Below, piece by piece: positions 1 through 4,494 of a DNA stretch of 10,930 nt. The notes beneath the pieces are model-generated. The model saw only the letters and a program-made list of their open reading frames with translations. It searched no databases and was not told the origin of the DNA. The translations under genes and the position numbers were made by a program. The stretch spans positions 1 to 10,930 of the forward strand of contig CALUBY010000020.1 in the NCBI GenBank assembly GCA_943914435.1, written 5' to 3'. The stretch comes from an uncultured bacterium (GTDB taxonomy: Bacteria; Patescibacteriota; Minisyncoccia; Phycocordibacterales; Phycocordibacteraceae). Within the stretch, counting starts at the first letter, position 1; each line of letters starts with the position of its first letter.

Positions 1-1301
1 TCCTAGATTCGGCTAAGAAATTGCCAATGTCTGTTGAAATGATTGCTCATGCGTTCAATCTCGATATTCTCAAGGGAGAGATTGATTATCACGCGCCGCG
101 TCCAGTGGATCATGCTTTGACAGCAGAGGAAATATCGTATATTCAAAACGATGTTTTGATTGTGGCAAAGGCACTTTATCGCCAATTTCAAACAGGTATG
201 ACACGAATGACAGTGGGTGCTGACAGTCTTTACGATTTCAAAAAAGGAATGGGCGCAAAATACTTTCAAAGAATGTACCCTGTTTTACCTGAATCTATGG
301 ACTCTGAAATTAGGCAGGCATACCGGGGTGGGTTCACCTATGCCGATGATCGGATTAAGGGTAAGAGGGTTGGCGGCGGATCGGTCTATGACGTGAATAG
401 CCTGTATCCGTTTATTATGCGTGAAAGGCCGCTGCCTTATGGCCTACCTGATTACTTTCCTGCTATGCCACCAGATATGGATAAACAATTCATTGTTTCA
501 ATTACGGTAATGGGCTCGGTAAAAGCCGATCATATCCCTTGCATACAAATCAAGAAATCGAGTCTATTCAATTCGAGAGAGTATATCCGTGAAATAAACG
601 AACCTGTCACCCTAGTTTGTACGTCTGTTGATCTTGATTTATGGCAACGGCACTATGATTTGGATATTCTGTTATGGAATGGCGGATATTCGTTCCGATC
701 AAACACAGGCGTTTTCAATGATTTCATTGATAAATGGATGCAAGTCAAAAAAGAACATACAGGCGGACTACGTGCAATCGCCAAATTGCAACTGAATAGT
801 CTGTACGGGAAATTTGCCACCAATCCCGACGTAACAGGGAAAGTGCCAGTATTTGAGGATGACCTAGTGAGACTGGTGGATGGTGAACCTGAGACACGTG
901 ACCCTGTGTATACCGCTGTTGGCTGTTTTATTACCGCGCACGCGCGCGAATACACTATATCGGCGGCACAGGCAAACTATGACACGTTCGCATATGCTGA
1001 CACTGATTCCCTGCACCTGCTGACCACCGATCCGCCTGTCGGCGTGAGAGTCGATCCTAACGAATTGGGCGCGTGGAAACATGAGTACGATTTCACAGAG
1101 GCCACGTTTATTCGCGCGAAGCAATACCTAGAGCAGAAAACTAACGGCGAGACAGAGGCTCATTTTGCCGGAATGTCTAACGCTGTGGCAATGAATCTGA
1201 CGTTGGATCAGATCGGTCCCGGGACAGTGGTGCAGGGTTCGCTGAAACAAATGGCAGTTCCCGGTGGTGCTGTACTTGTGCCACGAGATTTCACACTGTA
1301 G
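1..1301 (+). CDS. Protein-primed family B DNA polymerase (phi29 gp2-like), 5' partial
   Basis: Replicates the linear phage genome from a terminal-protein primer and carries 3'-5' exonuclease activity. The frame is open to the left edge (first full codon at position 3), so the exonuclease motifs ExoI and ExoII and the true start are missing. Counting from the TTG at 21 as residue 1, the visible motifs are ExoIII YxxxD (Y40, D44), the YRGGF motif linking the exonuclease and polymerase domains (101-105), motif A DVNSLYP (D124), motif B KLQLNSLYG (K255), motif C YADTDS (D327, D329) and KxY (K367, Y369). The spacing from the ExoIII Asp to the motif A Asp is 80 residues, as in phi29 (D169 to D249). 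The TPR2-like stretch NPDVTGKVP and the C-terminal VPGGAVLV are also phi29-like. The part after KxY is about 15 residues shorter than in phi29. All catalytic residues in the visible part are present. The terminal protein gene should lie upstream. Confidence 0.97.
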   Translation, partial: LDSAKKLPMSVEMIAHAFNLDILKGEIDYHAPRPVDHALTAEEISYIQNDVLIVAKALYRQFQTGMTRMTVGADSLYDFKKGMGAKYFQRMYPVLPESMDSEIRQAYRGGFTYADDRIKGKRVGGGSVYDVNSLYPFIMRERPLPYGLPDYFPAMPPDMDKQFIVSITVMGSVKADHIPCIQIKKSSLFNSREYIREINEPVTLVCTSVDLDLWQRHYDLDILLWNGGYSFRSNTGVFNDFIDKWMQVKKEHTGGLRAIAKLQLNSLYGKFATNPDVTGKVPVFEDDLVRLVDGEPETRDPVYTAVGCFITAHAREYTISAAQANYDTFAYADTDSLHLLTTDPPVGVRVDPNELGAWKHEYDFTEATFIRAKQYLEQKTNGETEAHFAGMSNAVAMNLTLDQIGPGTVVQGSLKQMAVPGGAVLVPRDFTL

Positions 1302-1308
1302 ACTGTAG
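1295..1308 (+). repeat. Tandem 7-bp duplication ACTGTAG at the polymerase stop
   Basis: ACTGTAG occurs twice back to back, and the first copy contains the polymerase stop codon TAG (1299-1301). It is probably a replication-slippage trace. No function is inferred. Confidence 0.6.
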
Positions 1309-1311
1309 TTA

Positions 1312-1331
1312 GTTCGGCAATCCCGCCGAGC
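1312..1331 (+). other. Short hairpin in the leader of the ribbon-helix-helix gene
   Basis: 1312-1318 pairs with 1325-1331 (7 bp with one G-T wobble) around the 6-nt loop AATCCC. It lies between the polymerase stop and the AAAGGAT ribosome binding site at 1342-1348. No T-run follows, so it is not a convincing terminator. It could be an mRNA processing or stabilising element, or chance. Confidence 0.3.
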
Positions 1332-1356
1332 ACCATCTAGCAAAGGATCGAGAATC

Positions 1357-1593
1357 ATGGCTACCAAGACCACTGACACCACCGCCGCCGCTGAGACCAC
1401 CGCACAGCCGAAGAATAAGCCTGTGAACGCCGTCGTGCCGTTCGAGGTGTGGGACGCTCTGGACGCTTACGCCACCGGCAAGCGCGTGCGTATTCAGTCC
1501 GTCGTGCGTGAGGCTGTTGAGAGCTATTACGAGCAGAACCGCGCGGAGATTGACCGCGTGGCCGACGCTTTCCGCGCTATCGCCAACGGCTGA
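1357..1593 (+). CDS. Small ribbon-helix-helix (CopG/Arc-type) DNA-binding protein
   Basis: A 78-residue protein, probably a transcriptional regulator. Residues 1-21 are a Thr/Ala-rich flexible arm. Residues 22-27 (PVNAVV) fit the beta strand that ribbon-helix-helix dimers insert into the major groove. Residues 29-40 form helix A, ending at a turn with G41. Residues 46-59 (IQSVVREAVESYYE) match the helix B pattern of the family, in which Ser/Arg caps and alternating hydrophobics pack the dimer. The start is supported by AAAGGAT at 1342-1348, 9 nt before ATG. By my count the gene is 149/237 = 63% GC, clearly above the neighbouring polymerase and late genes, with C/G-ending codons. It sits alone between the polymerase and the late operon, bounded downstream by a strong hairpin. 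Role inferred: controlling early/late expression or binding the adjacent inverted repeats. The fold assignment is by pattern only. Confidence 0.62.
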   Translation: MATKTTDTTAAAETTAQPKNKPVNAVVPFEVWDALDAYATGKRVRIQSVVREAVESYYEQNRAEIDRVADAFRAIANG

Positions 1594-1605
1594 CACAGCC
1601 TAGAC

Positions 1606-1645
1606 CGGAAACGCCGTTCATCCTCTCGGATGGGCGGCGTTTCTG
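1606..1645 (+). terminator. Strong GC-rich hairpin after the ribbon-helix-helix gene, probable intrinsic terminator
   Basis: 1606-1623 pairs with 1628-1645 over 18 continuous pairs (three G-T wobbles) around the tetraloop TCTC. The AAA of the left arm pairs with the TTT of the right arm near the base, the A/T-flanked GC stem common in actinophage terminators. The T-run is short (GTTTCTG), so termination may be incomplete. It starts 13 nt after the preceding stop codon. Confidence 0.7.
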
Positions 1646-1739
1646 CTATGCTCACAGTGTGCCGCTGAATCACTCTCAGAGTAACGGGATAGGATCGCTC
1701 GCGTTGGTTCGTGCCTGTCCCGTCGTCCTAGTAGCATAG
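1646..1739 (+). other. Non-coding segment with nested inverted repeats, possible structured RNA or operator region
   Basis: No ORF with a ribosome binding site is seen here. Visible pairings are: 1646-1652 (CTATGCT) with 1733-1739 (AGCATAG), 7 bp; 1684-1693 (ACGGGATAGG) with 1714-1723 (CCTGTCCCGT), 10 bp with one wobble and a 20-nt loop containing GTTGGTT; and a small dyad ACTCTCAGAGT at 1672-1682. Outside these, 1589-1598 can pair with 1749-1758 (10 bp, one wobble), which would close a domain of about 170 nt that also holds the hairpin 1606-1645. The 10-bp local stem is the best supported; the outer two pairings could be chance. The short dyads CACAGTGTG (1653-1661) and ACTCTCAGAGT could instead be operators for the neighbouring ribbon-helix-helix protein. 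No good -35/-10 pair was found. Confidence 0.35.
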
Positions 1740-1777
1740 GTGCGCTGTCTGTGTCAGTAAGGCCATTCCGAAGTACC

Positions 1778-1824
1778 GGGGATAGGGTAGACTAAAAGTG
1801 TTCTACCCTATCCCCACTTCTTTT
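1778..1824 (+). terminator. Perfect 14-bp hairpin with T-rich tail just before the late genes (terminator or attenuator)
   Basis: 1778-1791 pairs perfectly with 1802-1815 (14 bp, no mismatch) around a 10-nt loop, followed by ACTTCTTTT. This has the form of an intrinsic terminator. Its T-tract ends only 22 nt before the scaffold ATG and 8 nt before the ribosome binding site AAAGGAT (1833-1839). No room for a promoter remains downstream, so transcripts of the late operon should run through it. It may therefore act as an attenuator, an antitermination target or a 5'-end stabilising stem. Confidence 0.65.
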
Positions 1825-1846
1825 ATGCGCGTAAAGGATAAGAAAA

Positions 1847-2155
1847 ATGACGCTTGATGAAATTATCGAAATGCTACAGAATCCGGGCGATGACGGTGTG
1901 CCCGATACGATCTATGACGATTTGCGAAACGTCCACAATGAAGCGATTTCCGGCGCGTCCGCAAAGATCGCTGAATTGGAAAATGCTCTAGGTGAGAATA
2001 CCGCTGAAATTACGCGGTTGAAGTCTGCGAATTGGGATTTGTTTCAGCAGATTCCCGCAACCGGGGACCAGGAAACTGTCGAAGATACTCCCGATGATGA
2101 AATCGGTATTGAAGATCTTTTTGAAAAGTCTACAGACGAAACCGTCACCCTGTAA
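1847..2155 (+). CDS. Head scaffolding protein (phi29 gp7-like)
   Basis: Predicted to guide assembly of the major capsid protein into the prohead and then leave. The 102 residues compare with about 98 in phi29 gp7. Residues 37-62 form a coiled coil with hydrophobics at I41, L44, L48, I55 and L58 in 4-3 spacing. It is followed by the SANWDLFQQI segment (60-69), which resembles the end of the gp7 coiled coil, and a strongly acidic C-terminal tail with IGIEDLFEK (86-94). The protein is acidic overall and has no enzymatic motif. The start is fixed by AAAGGAT at 1833-1839, 8 nt before ATG. It lies directly upstream of the major capsid gene with its own ribosome binding site, the phi29 order. Sequence similarity in this family is low, so the call leans on size, coiled coil, acidic tail and position. 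Confidence 0.85.
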   Translation: MTLDEIIEMLQNPGDDGVPDTIYDDLRNVHNEAISGASAKIAELENALGENTAEITRLKSANWDLFQQIPATGDQETVEDTPDDEIGIEDLFEKSTDETVTL

Positions 2156-2197
2156 CCTACTACCAATCAATCCGTATTCTAGTTAGGATAAATCATC

Positions 2198-3643
2198 ATG
2201 GCAATCAAGGAAATTGCACCTCTCAAGCCTACTTCAAATGACGTTCTCATGGACGCGATCCGCAACGATCTTTCAACGGATTATCAGAACCGAATTCCAA
2301 AGGCCACGCAGGCAGGAATTCGAGAAACGGCACAGAATCTCCTGTCGTATAAGCCCGCGTATAATGAGTTTGTTGACGCTCTGGTTAATCGTATTGGACA
2401 GGTTATTGTTCGTAATACGTCGTGGTCTAATCCGCTTTCGCTTTTCAAGCGTGGATTGCTTGAACTCGGTGACACTATTGAGGAAATTCAGACTGGACTG
2501 ATTAAGGCGCGGACCTATGACCAGGATCGAGAGCACCTAGAGCGGGATATTTTCGGTCATCATCCGGCCCCAACTCAGGCTAATTTTCACTCGATCAACG
2601 ACCAGCGGTTCTACCCTATTACGGTAAATGACAATCTGCTGCGTCGCGCGTTTCTGACCACGAACGGAATTCAGGAATTCATTTCAGGACTTCTGGCCGC
2701 GCCGATGACCTCCGATCAGTGGGACGAATTCTTGCTCATGTGTTCCCTGTTCTCTCAGTATGAAGCGAACGGCGGATATTATCACGTGAACGTTCCTGAT
2801 CTGCGTTCGTATTCGTCCGATGAATCCGACGCTAAGATGGTTGCGAAAAAGGTTCGTGCAATGGCACAGAATCTTACTTTTATGTCATCCAAGTATAATG
2901 CCGCGCGTATGCCGTCTCACGTGGCAACCGATGATCTGGTGCTGTTTGGCACGCCGGAATTCTTCGCGGCTCAGGATGTTGACGCTCTGGCGGCGGCTTT
3001 CAACATGGACCGGGCCACACTGGCAGGACGGCAGGTGGCTATCCCCGCTGAACAGTTCAACATGCCCGGCGCACAGGCGATTCTCACGTCAAAGGATTTC
3101 TTTGTTGTGGCCGATTCCGTGTTGGAGAATACCAGTGCAGATAACCCTGTGGGTATGCACCGTAACTATTTCCTGCATCATCACCAGGTAATTTCAAATT
3201 CCCGATTTGTCCCCGCTGTGCTGTTCCACACCGGGCATGATGACGAAAGCATCAACGTGTCTGAGCCTGTCACCGGAATTTCTGCCGTCACTACGTTTGA
3301 CCGTGACGGGACCACGGCTAAGGCCACGTTTGCGCCTGGTGATATTGGTATTGCAAAGGCCGCTCCTGTTGGCAATGATAAGACTGCCGTTTATTGGGAG
3401 ATTTCGGGCGGTAATGATCCGCGTACGCGCATCACGCAGAACGGGACTATCCATATCGGCCCGTCGGAGGACGCGTCTAGCGTTAAGGTCACGGCCACGA
3501 CTACGTGGATTGATCCCGCCGATCCGAATAACACGACGGCCTATTCTGCGTCCAAGTCGCTCACCGTTTCGGGCGAGACTCTGCCAGAGTGGCCGCGTGA
3601 CCACACCCCCGAGCCTGAGTCGGAGCCTGACCCGGCCGGATAG
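2198..3643 (+). CDS. Major capsid protein (phi29 gp8-like) with C-terminal Ig-like domain
   Basis: Forms the head shell. The 481 residues compare with 448 in phi29 gp8. Several stretches align by eye with gp8: DALVNRIGQVIVRNTSWSNP (phi29 has SLVDRIGLVVIRQVSLNNP), GDTIEEIQT, a conserved AFNMDR (AFNMNR in phi29), and NPVGMHRNYFLHHHQVISNSRF near the end of the core. Residues about 1-350 are the HK97-type core. Residues about 353-459 are a BIG2-like Ig domain, seen as alternating strands ending in KSLTVSG, also present in phi29 gp8. The last 20 or so residues are Pro/Glu/Asp-rich and probably disordered. The ribosome binding site is TAGGAT at 2184-2189, 9 nt before ATG. No homologue of the phi29 head fibre gp8.5 follows; an amidase gene takes that place. 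Confidence 0.96.
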   Translation: MAIKEIAPLKPTSNDVLMDAIRNDLSTDYQNRIPKATQAGIRETAQNLLSYKPAYNEFVDALVNRIGQVIVRNTSWSNPLSLFKRGLLELGDTIEEIQTGLIKARTYDQDREHLERDIFGHHPAPTQANFHSINDQRFYPITVNDNLLRRAFLTTNGIQEFISGLLAAPMTSDQWDEFLLMCSLFSQYEANGGYYHVNVPDLRSYSSDESDAKMVAKKVRAMAQNLTFMSSKYNAARMPSHVATDDLVLFGTPEFFAAQDVDALAAAFNMDRATLAGRQVAIPAEQFNMPGAQAILTSKDFFVVADSVLENTSADNPVGMHRNYFLHHHQVISNSRFVPAVLFHTGHDDESINVSEPVTGISAVTTFDRDGTTAKATFAPGDIGIAKAAPVGNDKTAVYWEISGGNDPRTRITQNGTIHIGPSEDASSVKVTATTTWIDPADPNNTTAYSASKSLTVSGETLPEWPRDHTPEPESEPDPAG

Positions 3644-3653
3644 GGTAGGCTAG

Positions 3654-3683
3654 GTGGTGCAGGGAGAGGCAGCCCTGTGCCAC
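3654..3683 (+). other. Hairpin downstream of the major capsid gene
   Basis: 3654-3664 pairs with 3673-3683 (11 bp, two wobbles) around an 8-nt loop. It lies 11 nt after the capsid stop and 4 nt before a larger terminator. It lacks a T-run. It may protect the 3' end of the capsid mRNA, or compete with the next hairpin: 3681-3686 can also pair with 3700-3705. Confidence 0.5.
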
Positions 3684-3687
3684 GGTA

Positions 3688-3735
3688 AAGACAATGGGCA
3701 CCGTGTTCTGATCCTGACACGGTGCCCGTTGTTTT
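3688..3735 (+). terminator. Intrinsic terminator between capsid and amidase genes
   Basis: 3688-3707 pairs with 3716-3735 over 20 continuous pairs (three wobbles) around an 8-nt loop. The core GGGCACCGTGT/ACACGGTGCCC is GC-rich and the distal part is AAGACAA/TTGTTTT, giving the A-tract/T-tract base of a bidirectional intrinsic terminator. It would lower expression of the tail genes relative to the abundant scaffold and capsid proteins. Confidence 0.85.
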
Positions 3736-3756
3736 ACAAACAAAGGATTATTCACA

Positions 3757-4494
3757 ATGCCATATCAGCAGATCAAGAATATCGACGCAAAGAATTTTAC
3801 CCCAGCGCGTCTAGTGCCAAAGGTTTTCGGTGGCCCCCGCACCATTGAAGCGATCACCATTCATCATTGGGGCGCAATGGGACAGAATTTTATGGGCGTA
3901 GTTAATTATCTTGCGTCCAAGAATGAACGTAATTCATCCGCTCACGAGGTAATCGAATCGGGACGCGTGGCAATCATTGTCAATCATGGCGATGCCGCAT
4001 GGCACGCCGGAAATAGCACCGGCAATCGGACCAGCATTGGCCTCGAATTGAGGCCAGAGGCCACGGACGGCGACTACCAGACAGCGGCGGAGCGTATCGC
4101 TGATATTCGCGCGTTCTATAAGCGCGATCTTCCACTGGTCCCGCATAAGTACTGGAAGAAAACCGCGTGCCCTGGAAAGTGGGATTTAGACCGATTGGAT
4201 CGTATGGCACGCGGGATTCAGGGCGGCGTGAAGCCTGTTCCCGCGCCTAAGCCGTCGTACACTTTCCCGACGTTCCGCCGTGGTATGACTGATAAGCGGA
4301 TTGCGAATCTCAAGCGGGACATGATGAAGATGTTTCCAAGTTATTTCGGCGGACTGCTTGTCACCCCTTATTTCGGTTCCGGTATGGAATCGCGCGTAAA
4401 GGAATTTCAGAGGCGCGTAAATATTGTAGCCGACGGTGTTGTGGGGCCTAAGACGTGGGCCGAATTGGCAAAGTTTGGGATTGATCCGCGATGA
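3757..4494 (+). CDS. N-acetylmuramoyl-L-alanine amidase (Amidase_2) with C-terminal peptidoglycan-binding domain
   Basis: Cleaves the bond between N-acetylmuramic acid and L-alanine in peptidoglycan. The 245 residues hold an Amidase_2/PGRP domain at about 25-150. Expected zinc ligands are visible as H36 in ITIHHW, H130 and C138 in the TACPG segment, and SAHEVIESG and the NHGDAAWHAGN segment fit the substrate cleft. Residues about 170-243 resemble PG_binding_1, ending in VADGVVGPKTWAELAKFG. No signal peptide or membrane segment is present, so release would need a holin, or the enzyme may be packaged in the virion. The ribosome binding site is AAAGGAT at 3742-3748, 9 nt before ATG. It begins right after a terminator, and its stop overlaps the tail-knob start (ATGA), so it is read as the first gene of the tail block. 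It is probably the lysin; a role in entry is also possible. Confidence 0.93.
   Translation: MPYQQIKNIDAKNFTPARLVPKVFGGPRTIEAITIHHWGAMGQNFMGVVNYLASKNERNSSAHEVIESGRVAIIVNHGDAAWHAGNSTGNRTSIGLELRPEATDGDYQTAAERIADIRAFYKRDLPLVPHKYWKKTACPGKWDLDRLDRMARGIQGGVKPVPAPKPSYTFPTFRRGMTDKRIANLKRDMMKMFPSYFGGLLVTPYFGSGMESRVKEFQRRVNIVADGVVGPKTWAELAKFGIDPR

Noticed and set aside
864..1124. Antisense ORFs under the DNA polymerase (for example 653-955, 864-1124)
   Set aside because: Shadows of a gene with intact polymerase motifs; no start signals or recognisable protein features.
1666..1695. TAGGAT at 1690-1695 as a -10 element of a late promoter
   Set aside because: The hexamer at the right distance upstream does not resemble TTGACA at spacers of 16-18 nt; too weak to call.
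1700..1723. GGTTCGTGCC as the T-arm of a tRNA
   Set aside because: No 5-bp T stem, acceptor stem or anticodon arm can be drawn around it.
3194..3604. A 136-codon antisense ORF under the capsid gene
   Set aside because: Arg-rich antisense shadow with no homologous motif and no ribosome binding site; all convincing genes are on the + strand.
1780..3648. The 11-mer GGATAGGGTAG shared by 1780-1790 and 3638-3648
   Set aside because: An 11-base match is expected by chance several times in a window of this size, and the second copy spans the capsid stop codon.
3207..3653. A 148-codon + strand ORF overlapping the end of the capsid gene
   Set aside because: It is an Arg/Pro/Leu-rich shadow frame of the Ig-like domain, whose own frame matches the phi29 major capsid protein; no ribosome binding site.
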